Assembly: GCF_949292005.1 (NCBI RefSeq)
Contig: NZ_CASEXV010000029.1
Location: forward strand, 1-64,000
Source: an uncultured Bifidobacterium sp.
GTDB lineage: Bacteria > Actinomycetota > Actinomycetes > Actinomycetales > Bifidobacteriaceae
DNA: 64,000 nt
Reading direction: 5' to 3'
Part shown: positions 54,169-63,129 of the stretch, in pieces
Numbering within the stretch: the first letter of the stretch is position 1
How the letters are laid out: the number at the start of each line of letters is the position of its first letter
Program-made: the position numbers and the translations under genes
The notes under the pieces: generated by a model
Databases searched by the model: none
Seen by the model: the letters and a program-made list of their open reading frames with translations, nothing else
What the model was told of the DNA's origin: nothing

Positions 54169-55557
54169 TCACTTCCCTATCGTTTTGCGGTATTCACGAT
54201 ACCCGGCGTTCCGTTCCAGAGCCTCGTCGATGTCCTTGTCCCCCTGCGCCGCCAACCAGGCGTAGAGATCGTCGTAGAGTCCCGGATTCATGGCGAGGAA
54301 CCTAAGGAGCTCGGTATGGCGCGCCATAGCAAACTGCTCCGTGTAGTCTCCCGAGGTCCGGGCCTGCTCGGACGTGAAGCCGCCGACCTCGACCTGGGGG
54401 CTCCTATCGGCGAATGAACCGGAGCTCACACGATGGAAGACCGAACCCGGCTCGAAAACGGAACCACGAACACTCTGGCTACCGGCAGGGAAAACGGTCG
54501 CCCCATTCTGGACCGGCATGGCCGTTTCCTCGTCGACCGTGTGTCGGCGTCCTGAAGAACCGTCAGGATCCATTCCGTCGGAGTCAGTGGACAGCGGCGA
54601 CGACCCGGCCGTGCCAGCGGCCGCCTTCGCACCATCATCCGCGTTCGCACCATCATCCGTCGAGGTATCTTTCGCCAATGGGTCAGACGAGGGTGGAACA
54701 ACCGTATGGTCCTTGTCTCGGGCGACGCGCGCCGTGGGAATCAAAAGCGAAGATTCCGCGGTGCTCACGGGCGAATCGGAATCCCCCTTCCCGGACCCAT
54801 CCATATCCGGCTGACCGGAACCGTCCACGCCAGCCGCCCGGACAGCGTCATCCCCCACTACAGTGCCACTCTCCAAGGCCTGGTCATCCACGACATCCCC
54901 AGCAACATCCTCCGGGGAAACCAGCTTCTCCGTACTGGGTGCTGTCACCGGCATCGACGCATCGGAAACCTCATCCTGTGCCTGCTGGCGCATCTGCTGA
55001 TCCGGTGTCTGCTGATCCGGCGCCTGCCGATCTCCGGGTTGAGCGTGGAACACGATCGTGGGTTCACCGACGCGGACATCAAGGATGTCCCCGACGGAAA
55101 GTCCGGTCAGGTCGCGCTCCGGTTTCTCCGACTCTGTCCGCGCATATCTGAAAAGATCCTTGACCTCATCGCCGTCCTGCTCATCCGACTCGGTCTCGAT
55201 GCGTGTGAGCTCTATCGGCACGTCTCCGAACTGCATGCGCATAGACGATGTCGGAAGGAGGAAGTCCGCGCCCGGCTGAATTCTCATCAGTCCGCCATCG
55301 GCACGCAGGACGTAGCTGCCATTGGTGGAGTTCAGATCACGCACGGTGGCCATTCCCGATTCGTCGACGGACAAAGTCGCGTGACGCTTCGACATGGACT
55401 TGGTTGCATCGGATATCTCCACACGCGCCATCCCTGAATCTGCGATGGGTCGAATCGGTCGACGCCCTATCTCAACGGATTGCCCCTGCTCCACGCGCGC
55501 GCATTCGACCCCATTCGCCGTGACGACCCACTGCTTGGTGATCCGTTTCAGCGTCAT
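54169..55557 (-). CDS. FHA-domain protein with LRV-like end
   Basis: A 462-residue phosphothreonine-binding protein. The FHA domain is at about 25-95, with GRRP (31-34), SKRHA (56-60) and LNSTNGSYVL (75-84). A disordered acidic linker of about 270 residues follows, containing short in-frame DNA repeats (an 18-base unit near 54624-54659). The last 50 residues (ARHTELLRFLAMNPGLYDDLYAWLAAQ) resemble one leucine-rich repeat variant unit. The start MTLKRITKQW is preferred. Pairing with the helicase-like gene suggests a kinase-dependent assembly; partner and signal are unknown. Confidence 0.85.
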   Translation of the reverse strand: MTLKRITKQWVVTANGVECARVEQGQSVEIGRRPIRPIADSGMARVEISDATKSMSKRHATLSVDESGMATVRDLNSTNGSYVLRADGGLMRIQPGADFLLPTSSMRMQFGDVPIELTRIETESDEQDGDEVKDLFRYARTESEKPERDLTGLSVGDILDVRVGEPTIVFHAQPGDRQAPDQQTPDQQMRQQAQDEVSDASMPVTAPSTEKLVSPEDVAGDVVDDQALESGTVVGDDAVRAAGVDGSGQPDMDGSGKGDSDSPVSTAESSLLIPTARVARDKDHTVVPPSSDPLAKDTSTDDGANADDGAKAAAGTAGSSPLSTDSDGMDPDGSSGRRHTVDEETAMPVQNGATVFPAGSQSVRGSVFEPGSVFHRVSSGSFADRSPQVEVGGFTSEQARTSGDYTEQFAMARHTELLRFLAMNPGLYDDLYAWLAAQGDKDIDEALERNAGYREYRKTIGK

Positions 55558-55753
55558 TACTGATCTCCTTCCATCCGCATCCACCATGCTTGGGGGTTCT
55601 ACGACAAAACCTCACACCATTATCCAGTATCACGCTGATATGCCCGTGCATACGGTATCCGAGGCGTTTCCCCCAGATTCCCCACCAAGACGACACGCCG
55701 GGGGTGACCTCCGTGAGGCAACGGCCAACGCGGCCATCCTATCGCGAAAACAT

Positions 55754-55788
55754 CTTCCCCCGCCGGGATCGCTCCACGACGGGGGAAG
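55754..55788 (-). terminator. terminator of rplJL
   Basis: On the minus strand CTTCCCCCG pairs with CGGGGGAAG, followed by ATGTTTTCGC. It lies 31 bases after the rplL stop and upstream of the FHA gene. Confidence 0.75.
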
Positions 55789-55819
55789 AAACAACGCGGT
55801 CAGACCGACCACATCGCGC

Positions 55820-56200
55820 TCACTTGAGCTCGACGGTGGCTCCGGCCTCCTCAAGCTGGGACTTCGCCTTCTCGGCGTCCTCCTTCTTGGCCTTCTCGAG
55901 AACTGGCTTCGGAGCCTCGTCCACGAGCTTCTTGGCATCGGCGAGACCCAGCGAGGTAATCGCCTTGACGGCCTTGATGACCTGGATCTTCTTGTCTCCG
56001 ACGGCGGTGAGGACGACATCGAACTCCGTCTTCTCCTCCTCCTCGGCGGCCGCGGCGGCCGGAGCGGCGGCGACGGCGGCGACCGGAGCGGCGGCCTCGA
56101 CGTCGAACTCCTCCTCAAACGCCTTGACGAACTCAGAGAGCTCGACGAGGGTCATGTCCTTGAACGCATCAAGCAGCTCGTCCTTGGAAAGCTTTGCCAT
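55820..56200 (-). CDS. rplL: 50S ribosomal protein L7/L12
   Basis: bL12 forms the flexible stalk that recruits translation factors. The 126 residues start [32 protein letters not shown], the dimerising part. An Ala-rich hinge (about 45-62) leads to the C-terminal domain with [29 protein letters not shown]. Strong codon bias fits high expression. It follows rplJ by 105 bases, with a weak stem in the gap. Confidence 0.99.
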   Translation of the reverse strand: MAKLSKDELLDAFKDMTLVELSEFVKAFEEEFDVEAAAPVAAVAAAPAAAAAEEEEKTEFDVVLTAVGDKKIQVIKAVKAITSLGLADAKKLVDEAPKPVLEKAKKEDAEKAKSQLEEAGATVELK

Positions 56201-56305
56201 GATGGCTTCCTTTCGGTTGTGGCGGAGGATGTCCTTCATCCCTCCACCGTTGTCTTATGGTGTTTCCGATGATTCCTCACACGATCCGACCTAAGTCGAA
56301 CCGTC

Positions 56306-56827
56306 TCAGGCGGCCTTCTCCTGCTTCTCGCGCAGGGCGTCGATCGTGCGCACGGCCTTGGTGGGCAGAGCGACGAACAGGAACGCGGCCTTGGCCATTG
56401 TGCCCTTGAGCGCGCCAGCCATCTTGGAGAGCAGAACCTCGCGGGATTCGAGGTCCGCGAGCTTCATGAAGCCTTCTGCGTCGTAGACGGTACCATCGGC
56501 GTACCCGCCCTTGACGATGAGGGTTTTGTTGATCTTGGCGAAGTCGCGCAGAGTCTTTGCAGCCTCCACGAAATCACCCTTGACGAACGCGATGGCCACG
56601 GGGCCTTTGAGGGTCCCGTCGAGCCCCTCAATACCGGCCTCCTTGGCCGCAATGCGCGCCAGAGTGTTCTTCGCCACGGAATAGGAAGTATCGCGGCCTA
56701 GCTTTTCCCGAAGATCGGAGATCTGGGGAACGGTAAGCCCGCGGTACTCGGTGAGGTAGACCGCGTCGGCGTTACGGAAACGTTCCGTAAGCTCGGCGAT
56801 CGCCGCTGCCTTGTCGGGCCTTTTCAT
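56306..56827 (-). CDS. rplJ: 50S ribosomal protein L10
   Basis: uL10 anchors L7/L12 dimers to the ribosome and usually represses its own operon by binding the leader. The 173 residues start MKRPDKAAAIAELTERFRNADAVYLTEYRGLTV and end with a helix for L12 binding (VRTIDALREKQEKAA). The start is chosen on family grounds; the frame continues 35 codons into the leader. AAGGAAGG lies upstream. Confidence 0.98.
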   Translation of the reverse strand: MKRPDKAAAIAELTERFRNADAVYLTEYRGLTVPQISDLREKLGRDTSYSVAKNTLARIAAKEAGIEGLDGTLKGPVAIAFVKGDFVEAAKTLRDFAKINKTLIVKGGYADGTVYDAEGFMKLADLESREVLLSKMAGALKGTMAKAAFLFVALPTKAVRTIDALREKQEKAA

Positions 56828-57015
56828 GGCGTTCCTTCCTTGAACGACCATTGGACGAACCCGTTTTCCCGGAACATGGGCAACAAAAAAGCCCTGCCCG
56901 CCGGCAGAGCCACATGACGCGCGACATACCACGCATCCTTACTGCTCAACCTGCGATGGCCCGGATAAACGGCTTCACGAATCTGACGATTCAAACCAAC
57001 GGTCTTTGGTTACAA
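56828..57015 (-). promoter_or_regulatory. structured leader of rplJL (L10 leader)
   Basis: Three stems can be drawn on the minus strand: AACCAA/TTGGTT with loop AGACCG (56994-57011), GAATC/GATTC (56980-56993) and, 55 bases before rplJ, GCTCTGCC/GGCAGGGC followed by TTTTTT (56885-56911). The first fits the L10-binding leader expected here, and the last looks like an attenuation terminator. Confidence 0.6.
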
Positions 57016-57237
57016 CTCATCTACGATAACATGCTGGAACCCGATGTCCCAACGGCGTGTCTCCACGAAACATCGCACCCTCCGCCCCACAAAGGACGAA
57101 TCGGGGTCCCCCCGGCAGACCCTGGGCACCCCGACGACTGCGGCATGGGAGCAAGAAGCTCAACACGACGCCCCGGACGACGGATGGCGCGACGATCCTT
57201 CGCCCGTCACCCGTCGCATCCGATGCTCTGCCCCCGC
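57016..57237. promoter_or_regulatory. rplJ promoter and end of the purine permease transcript
   Basis: On the minus strand TTGGGA (57047-57052) and TATCGT (57023-57028), 18 bases apart, can serve rplJ. Further up, TCGGGGT/ACCCCGA at 57101-57134 is a possible terminator for the permease gene. Nothing else is seen in these 222 bases. Confidence 0.5.
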
Positions 57238-58635
57238 TTAGGCGAGATACGCCTGCATGATGAAGTCGAGGATGAACAGTCCGGCGACGACCCACACGAC
57301 GGGATGGACCTTGTTGGCCTTCTTCTTGCAGGTCATGACGACGCAGTACATGATGAATCCGCCGGCGATGCCATAGGAGATCGAGTACGAGAACGACATG
57401 AACACGGCGGCGAAGAACGCCGGGATGGCCTCGGTGATGTCATCCCACGCAATCTCCTTGAGGCTGGCGGCCATCATGCATCCGACAAGAACCAGAACAC
57501 CGGCCGTGGCGGCCGAGGGAATGGCCGATATGACCGGGGAGAGGACGATGGACACCGCGAAGCAGATAGAGACGACCACGGAGGTCAGTCCGGTGCGTCC
57601 GCCGGCGCCGATGCCCGCGGCGGACTCAACGTACGTCGTGGTGTTCGATGTTCCGAAGATCGAGCCGATGGAGGTGGCGATGGAGTCGGCGAAAAGTGCC
57701 TTGTCCATCTTGGAGCTGAATCCGTGGCCGTTCTCCAAGGCCTTCTCGTCCTCCTCCGAGAAGATTCCGGTCCTGCGGCCGGTGCCGATGAAGGTGCCGA
57801 TGGTGTCGAAGGTGTCCGACATCGAGAAGGCGAAAATCGTCACGAGAACGAGCGGAAGCCGGCTGACGTCCGAGAACAGCGCGGGGAATCCGGCGGATGT
57901 GAAAATCGCGCCGAAGGTCTGGGGAAACTGGGCGAAGGTGTCGCCGATGGAGATCGAGTTCGCCATGGTGGTGACACCGAAGGGGATTCCCACCAAGGTG
58001 GTGGCGACGATAGAGATGAGCAGCGCGCCTTTGACCTTAAGGACGGTGAGGATGATCGCCAGGAAAAGGCCGATGAGGAAGACCCACAGGACCTTGGTGT
58101 TCAGGGTCGCCAGACCAGGCGTGCCCGCGGTGGCCAAACCTTTGCCGGCCGACTTCGTGTCGCTGCTTGTGAAGGTGATGAGACCGACGTTCATCATCCC
58201 CACATAGGCCACGAACAGTCCGATGCCGCCGCCGATGGCGTGCTGGAGAACCTCGGGGATGGCCTCGATGATCATCTTCCGGATCTCGGTCACGGTGATG
58301 ATGATGTTGATGATGCCACACAGGAAGACCATGCACATGGCCTCCTGCCAGGTGAAGTTCAACCCGAAGCACACGGTGTAGGTGAAGAACGCGTTGAGGC
58401 CCATGCCCGCGGCCTGCGCGTAAGGGACGTTCGCGAAAAGACCCATCACCAGCGTCCCGATGATGGCGGCGATAATCGTGGCCAGGAACACGCCACCCCA
58501 GGGCATTCCCGTCTTGCTGAGGATCTGCGGATTGACGACGATGATGTACGACATCGCGAAGAACGTCGTCAGGCCGGCGGCGATCTCCGTGGACACCGTG
58601 GTGCCGTTCTCTTTAAGATGGAAGTACTTCTCCAT
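57238..58635 (-). CDS. NCS2 AzgA-type purine permease
   Basis: A 465-residue membrane transporter for adenine, guanine or hypoxanthine by proton symport. The start MEKYFHLKENGTTVSTEIAAGLTTFFAMSYIIVVNPQIL is the AzgA/PbuG hallmark. DTFDTIGTFIGTGRRTGIF and SIFGTSNTTTYVESAAGIGAGGRTGL cover the substrate-site repeats. Twelve to fourteen hydrophobic segments are visible. The frame runs 23 codons further upstream without a ribosome site; AGAGAG precedes the ATG chosen. No purine riboswitch was seen upstream. Confidence 0.94.
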   Translation of the reverse strand: MEKYFHLKENGTTVSTEIAAGLTTFFAMSYIIVVNPQILSKTGMPWGGVFLATIIAAIIGTLVMGLFANVPYAQAAGMGLNAFFTYTVCFGLNFTWQEAMCMVFLCGIINIIITVTEIRKMIIEAIPEVLQHAIGGGIGLFVAYVGMMNVGLITFTSSDTKSAGKGLATAGTPGLATLNTKVLWVFLIGLFLAIILTVLKVKGALLISIVATTLVGIPFGVTTMANSISIGDTFAQFPQTFGAIFTSAGFPALFSDVSRLPLVLVTIFAFSMSDTFDTIGTFIGTGRRTGIFSEEDEKALENGHGFSSKMDKALFADSIATSIGSIFGTSNTTTYVESAAGIGAGGRTGLTSVVVSICFAVSIVLSPVISAIPSAATAGVLVLVGCMMAASLKEIAWDDITEAIPAFFAAVFMSFSYSISYGIAGGFIMYCVVMTCKKKANKVHPVVWVVAGLFILDFIMQAYLA

Positions 58636-58768
58636 GTACTCTCTCTTCTTCCTTGGTTTGCGGGCGATGTGATCGCGCCGAGGTTGCTGCGACTCGTCCG
58701 ACACGTCCGGACAGGGCAGAGCCTACCACCAAGGGATGTCGGGACGACGTCATAACTCATCCCGTTCC

Positions 58769-58790
58769 GGAGCCGCGCGCGGGCGGCTCC
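58769..58790 (-). terminator. hairpin after pstB
   Basis: GGAGCCGC pairs with GCGGCTCC around GCGCGG, 15 bases past the pstB stop. No T-run follows on the minus strand. It probably marks the end of the pst operon. Confidence 0.6.
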
Positions 58791-58805
58791 GATAGGAGGC
58801 GCCGC

Positions 58806-59585
58806 TCAGCCGAAGCGGCCCGAAATGTAGCGCTCCGCCTCCTCGTTCTGAGGATTGTTGAACATAGTCGTCGTATCCGCGAAATATGTGAGATGACCTG
58901 GCTCTCCAACGGCCTTGAGGTTGAAGAACGCGGTGTAGTCGGCAATCCTCGCGGCCTGCTGCATGTTGTGCGTGACGATCACTATGGTGTACTCGCTTTT
59001 GAGCTCGTTGATGAGGTCCTCGACGGCAAGCGTGGATATGGGGTCGAGCGCGGAGCACGGCTCATCCATCAGAAGCACCTGGGGATGCACCGCCACCGCC
59101 CTGGCGATGCACAGACGTTGCTGCTGTCCACCTGAAAGTCCGGTGCCGGGTTTGTCCAGACGATCCTTGACCTCGTTCCACAGATTCGCGCCGCGCAGGG
59201 CCCACTCCACCAGATCGTCGGCGTCCGACGCGCTCAGCCGCCGGTTGTTGAGCCTGATCCCCGCAAGAACGTTCTCGCGGATGGACATGGTCGGGAACGG
59301 GTTGGGCCGTTGGAAGACCATGCCGACGTCCCTGCGCACGGCCACAGGGTCGACGTCCTTGGCGTACAGGTTGCGTCCCTCAAGCAGGACCTCGCCTTTG
59401 ACATGCGCTCCCGGAATGATCTCATGCATGCGGTCGAGGGTTCGCAGAACGGTCGATTTCCCACATCCGGACGGTCCTATGAAGGCCGTGACCTTGTCGG
59501 GCTCTATGCCGATGTTCACGTCCTCGACCGCGAGGAAATCCCCGTAGTAGATGTTGAGATGGTTCACGTCGATACGTTGTCCCAT
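58806..59585 (-). CDS. pstB: phosphate ABC importer ATPase
   Basis: PstB powers high-affinity phosphate uptake. The 259 residues have Walker [10 protein letters not shown] at 36-44, [16 protein letters not shown] (about 148-163), Walker [13 protein letters not shown] and the His of [26 protein letters not shown]-loop is typical of PstB. It is last in the operon, 30 bases after pstA. Confidence 0.97.
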   Translation of the reverse strand: MGQRIDVNHLNIYYGDFLAVEDVNIGIEPDKVTAFIGPSGCGKSTVLRTLDRMHEIIPGAHVKGEVLLEGRNLYAKDVDPVAVRRDVGMVFQRPNPFPTMSIRENVLAGIRLNNRRLSASDADDLVEWALRGANLWNEVKDRLDKPGTGLSGGQQQRLCIARAVAVHPQVLLMDEPCSALDPISTLAVEDLINELKSEYTIVIVTHNMQQAARIADYTAFFNLKAVGEPGHLTYFADTTTMFNNPQNEEAERYISGRFG

Positions 59586-59615
59586 GGATTTCCTCCCTGG
59601 TTGTCGATGCTGTCG

Positions 59616-60629
59616 CTAACGTTGCGTCGGTACGGCGAAGACCTTCGCCACGAGTCTTCCGATGAGGTTCAGCAGAAGAACGATGATGATCAGCGCCAAC
59701 GCCGCCGCCCACGCCCGCTCCACGGGAATGCTCGTGACGCATGACGCCCCGGCCGACGCGGGACACGTGGCGGACAGCTTGCTGTATTCCTGGTACACGT
59801 ACACCGGAAGCGTGGTCATCTGCCCGGAGAACAGGTTGACGTTGGTCGACGCGATGAAGCCGGCCGTCATAAGCAGAGGGGCCGTCTCACCGATTACACG
59901 CGCTATGGCCAGAATGACGCCGGAGACGATTCCCGGAAGGGCCGTGCGCAGAACCACTTTGGATATCGTCCTCTGCTTGGTCACGCCGAGCGCGTACGCG
60001 GCCTCGCGCAGATCGGTGGGCACGACCTTGAGCATCTCCTCGCTCGATTTGACCACGGTCGGAATCATCAGCAGCGCCAGCGCCGCGGACCCTTCAAAGC
60101 CGTTTATCGTTCCGGGCCCGAACAAGACCGCGAACATCGAGAAGGCGAACAGGCCCGCGACTATGGATGGAATGCCGCTCATCACGTCGACCATCAGCGA
60201 GATCGCCCTGGAAAGCCCTCCGCGCCTGGAGTACTCGATGAGGAACACGGCGCACATCAGCCCGATCGGCACCGAGATCACCATGGCCCCGAGCGTCACC
60301 TCGAGCGTTCCGATGATGGCATGGAGAATGCCCCCGTACCCGCCGGATGGCGTCTGCCTGCCGCCTACGACACCGGTCATGTTGTATGACAGGAAGTTGA
60401 GGTTCAATCGCGTGACGCCCCTGCTGATTGTGGTCCATAGAACCGACACAAGCGGGATGAGCGCGACGACGAAGGCGAGCGTGATCAGGCACGCCATCAC
60501 CGCGCTGCGCCTTTTCCTGGCCGCCATGTGCGAGCGCGTGGGTGCGAACTTCGCGAAGTCGATGTCCGGAGCCGAATCGCGCGTCCCCATGGCTGCGGTG
60601 GAATCGTCGAATGATGTGTCCCCGCTCAT
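59616..60629 (-). CDS. pstA: phosphate ABC importer permease PstA
   Basis: One of the two membrane subunits. The 337 residues begin with a polar N-tail of about 40 residues, then six hydrophobic segments. GIPSIVAGLFAFSMF and the EAA-type loop REAAYALGVTKQRTISKVVLRTALPG are visible. The ATG overlaps the pstC stop by four bases (ATGA). A longer frame reading back through pstC is not used. Confidence 0.96.
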   Translation of the reverse strand: MSGDTSFDDSTAAMGTRDSAPDIDFAKFAPTRSHMAARKRRSAVMACLITLAFVVALIPLVSVLWTTISRGVTRLNLNFLSYNMTGVVGGRQTPSGGYGGILHAIIGTLEVTLGAMVISVPIGLMCAVFLIEYSRRGGLSRAISLMVDVMSGIPSIVAGLFAFSMFAVLFGPGTINGFEGSAALALLMIPTVVKSSEEMLKVVPTDLREAAYALGVTKQRTISKVVLRTALPGIVSGVILAIARVIGETAPLLMTAGFIASTNVNLFSGQMTTLPVYVYQEYSKLSATCPASAGASCVTSIPVERAWAAALALIIIVLLLNLIGRLVAKVFAVPTQR

Positions 60630-61582
60630 TGGGCGCTCACTTTCTCGGTGATCTTCCGGGCCGCGAAGTTGACCAGGAAGGTTATGAGGAACAGCACAAG
60701 TCCCGTGCCGATCAGAGTGGATACGCCGAGGCTGTCGGCTTCGGGGTATTGGGCGGCTATGTTGGCCGCTATCGTCTGGTTCTGAGAGGCCCAGAGAAGC
60801 CGCACCGAGTACAGCATCCCCGGCGAAAGGATCATAAGGACGGCCATCGTCTCCCCCAAGGCACGGCCCAGTCCAAGCATCGAGGCGGAGATGATTCCCG
60901 ATCGCCCGAAGGGCAGCACGGCGAGACGAATCATCTCCCACTTCGTGGCGCCCAACGCCAACGCGGCCTCCTCCTGCAAACGCGGTGTCTGGAGGAAGAT
61001 GTCACGAGACATGGAGGTGATGATCGGCAAGATCATCACGGCCAGAACCACCGACACCGTCGCCACCGTCCGCGGAGGAGTGGCGGAGGGACCTTGGAAA
61101 AGGGGAATCCATCCAAGATAGGTGGCCACCCAATTCCAGAAGGGCGCGATGGCCGGCACCAGAACTATGCCTCCCCATAATCCGTAGACGACGGAGGGAA
61201 TCGCGGCCAGAAGATCGACCACATAGCTCAGAACCGTGGCCACGCGGCGCGGCGCGTAATGGGATATGAACAGCGCGATTCCGATGGCGACGAAGAAGGC
61301 GATCGCCAGTGCGAGCGCGGACACCAGCACGGTGCCGAAGACCATGGGACCGACGTACTGCCAGAAATTATGCGACCGTCCACCGGTGAAGGACTCAATG
61401 GTCCGCGAGTTTGCGGTCTGATCGCCTCCGATAAGCGGCCATGCGCGGAACAGAAGGAACAGCGCCACTGCGGCGAGGACAACCAGTATGAGAATACCGC
61501 TGGCGTAGGCCACCCCCCGGAAGACCCTGTCCGCGACGCGTCCATCCGACCCGGATGGCGGCTGCGTGTCTTGCGAACTCAC
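60626..61582 (-). CDS. pstC: phosphate ABC importer permease PstC
   Basis: The partner membrane subunit, 318 residues. The first membrane helix is SGILILVVLAAVALFLLFRAWPLI. AIPSVVYGLWG and the EAA-type loop EEAALALGATKWEMIRLAVLPFG identify PstC. It lies 180 bases after pstS, across a strong hairpin. Confidence 0.96.
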   Translation of the reverse strand: MSSQDTQPPSGSDGRVADRVFRGVAYASGILILVVLAAVALFLLFRAWPLIGGDQTANSRTIESFTGGRSHNFWQYVGPMVFGTVLVSALALAIAFFVAIGIALFISHYAPRRVATVLSYVVDLLAAIPSVVYGLWGGIVLVPAIAPFWNWVATYLGWIPLFQGPSATPPRTVATVSVVLAVMILPIITSMSRDIFLQTPRLQEEAALALGATKWEMIRLAVLPFGRSGIISASMLGLGRALGETMAVLMILSPGMLYSVRLLWASQNQTIAANIAAQYPEADSLGVSTLIGTGLVLFLITFLVNFAARKITEKVSAQ

Positions 61583-61666
61583 ATGCTCTCCTTATTTTCT
61601 GGTGGGACGGAACCCGTCGAACCCCCTCGCCGGCACCGGCCCTATTCCATCGCAACAACGATTCTA

Positions 61667-61706
61667 GCGGCCCGCGCTCCACGATATGCCGCGGAGCGCG
61701 GGCCGC
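61667..61706 (-). terminator. intercistronic hairpin pstS-pstC
   Basis: GCGGCCCGCGCTCC pairs perfectly with GGAGCGCGGGCCGC around a 12-base loop. With no T-run, it more likely protects the pstS 3' end or attenuates readthrough, so that the binding protein is made in excess of the permease. Confidence 0.65.
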
Positions 61707-61762
61707 GGATCGACGCGAATCGGATGGCCGATGAAGCAAACCATCCAATCCGCGCCGCGAAC

Positions 61763-62884
61763 TCACTTCACGCTGATGGCCGATATCGACTTGGTGACCT
61801 TCGCCCGCAGCGTGTCACTCATGGGAGCGGACCCCGCGTTGTCGGCCGCGGTCTGCTGCCCTTCCTCACTGACCACATAGGTGAGCCAGGACTTGACGAA
61901 CGCCGCGGTCTTGGAGTCCTTGTAGGCGGGGCACACGATGTCGTACGACACCAGAACCACGGGGTAGGCGCCGGAGGCCGTCGTGGTGTGGTCGAGTTTG
62001 ACGACCACGCGGTTCTTCTGCGTCGCCGAGCTGTCAAGCGGAGACGCGTCCACGACCTTGGCCGCGGCCTTCGCCGAGTACGGCACATAGGAGTTTCCGA
62101 CCTTCACGGACACGGTTCCCAAGCTTCCCGCCTTCGATGCGTCGGCATAGCCGATGGTGCCGTTCGCCTGCCCGACGGTGCTGATCACGCCATCCGTGCC
62201 CTTGGCTCCCTGCCCTACGTTGTTGGGCCAGTTCTCTCCGACCTCATAGGGCCACGCGCTTCCGCCCGCGTCCTTCACGTAGCTGAGGAAGTTCTTGGTG
62301 GTTCCCGACTTGTCGGAGCGATGGACAACCGTGATCGCGGTGTCGGGAAGATCGACGCCGGCGTTCTGCTTGGCGATGGCCGAGTCGTTCCACTTGGTAA
62401 TCTTGCCATTGAAGATCTTCGCAATGGTCGCGGCGTCGAGCTTGAGATGCTTGCCCTTGCCGGAGATGCCCTTGAGGTTGAACACGATGGCGATGGGCGA
62501 TATGTAGACGGGAATGTCGAACGCGGTTCCCGACGCGCACACGCTGGAGGACTGCGTGACCTGATCGTCGCTCAGAGCGGCGTCGGATCCGGCCCACGCG
62601 GTCGCACCCGTGAGGAACGTTGTCACGCCCGCTCCGGAACCCGTCGGATTGTAGGCGACGGTGGCCTTGGAATTCTTTGCCGTGTATCCGGCGATCCACG
62701 CCTCCACCGCCGACTCCTGGGCGCTTGATCCGGCCCCTTGGTATTCGCCACTGATCGTCGAGGTGCTGGACGTCGAATCCGTCGACGTCGAGGCTGCTGT
62801 GTTGTCGCCGCACGCGGCGAGCGAAGCCATCATGGCCAGGCCGGATGCCACTGCGATCGAACGAACGAGGACATTCTTGCGCAT
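61763..62884 (-). CDS. pstS: phosphate-binding lipoprotein PstS
   Basis: The extracellular phosphate receptor, 373 residues. The signal peptide ends MMASLAAC with lipid Cys25. The phosphate-site loops are GSGAGVTTFLTG and AWAGSDAAL, followed by ITVVHRSDKSGTTKNFLSYV. A Ser/Thr-rich stalk of about 20 residues follows the cysteine. It is the first gene of pstSCAB, with a promoter and dyad immediately upstream. Confidence 0.96.
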   Translation of the reverse strand: MRKNVLVRSIAVASGLAMMASLAACGDNTAASTSTDSTSSTSTISGEYQGAGSSAQESAVEAWIAGYTAKNSKATVAYNPTGSGAGVTTFLTGATAWAGSDAALSDDQVTQSSSVCASGTAFDIPVYISPIAIVFNLKGISGKGKHLKLDAATIAKIFNGKITKWNDSAIAKQNAGVDLPDTAITVVHRSDKSGTTKNFLSYVKDAGGSAWPYEVGENWPNNVGQGAKGTDGVISTVGQANGTIGYADASKAGSLGTVSVKVGNSYVPYSAKAAAKVVDASPLDSSATQKNRVVVKLDHTTTASGAYPVVLVSYDIVCPAYKDSKTAAFVKSWLTYVVSEEGQQTAADNAGSAPMSDTLRAKVTKSISAISVK

Positions 62885-62907
62885 AATCTGCTTTCCCTCT
62901 TGTCATA

Positions 62908-62949
62908 CCGTACGCACCTATCGTACGGTTCGTCTCTGTTATCCTTCAA
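62908..62949 (-). promoter_or_regulatory. pstS promoter with overlapping dyad
   Basis: TTGAAG (62944-62949) and TACGAT (62920-62925), 18 bases apart on the minus strand, place the start near 62912. A perfect inverted repeat CCGTACG/CGTACGG (62908-62928) covers the -10 box. The position suits repression or RegX3-type control, but the sequence is not a Pho box I can name. Confidence 0.5.
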
Positions 62950-63129
62950 CGGCGATATGACCGCCCGTGCGCCCACCGACCATGGCCATACCGGCCACCG
63001 CCATCGACCACGACGCACTGTGGTTCGTGACATCTCCAGACTAGGAAGGGATGGCGGGCGGATATGCCGATTGAGGTGAACGGACGATGAACACTTGTGC
63101 CCGGAACGCTCCCCGCCGACCACAAGAGG

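Noticed and set aside
54624..54659. Tandem 18-base repeat as a mobile or regulatory repeat
   Set aside because: It is in frame within the disordered linker of the FHA protein and encodes repeated DDGANA-type residues, so simple codon-level expansion explains it.
56851..58755. 634-codon plus-strand frame opposite the purine permease
   Set aside because: It is low-complexity Gly/Asp/Glu/Arg antisense to a transporter and covers the rplJ leader.
58636..58805. Purine riboswitch ahead of the AzgA-type permease
   Set aside because: The conserved purine aptamer core is not recognisable in the gap.
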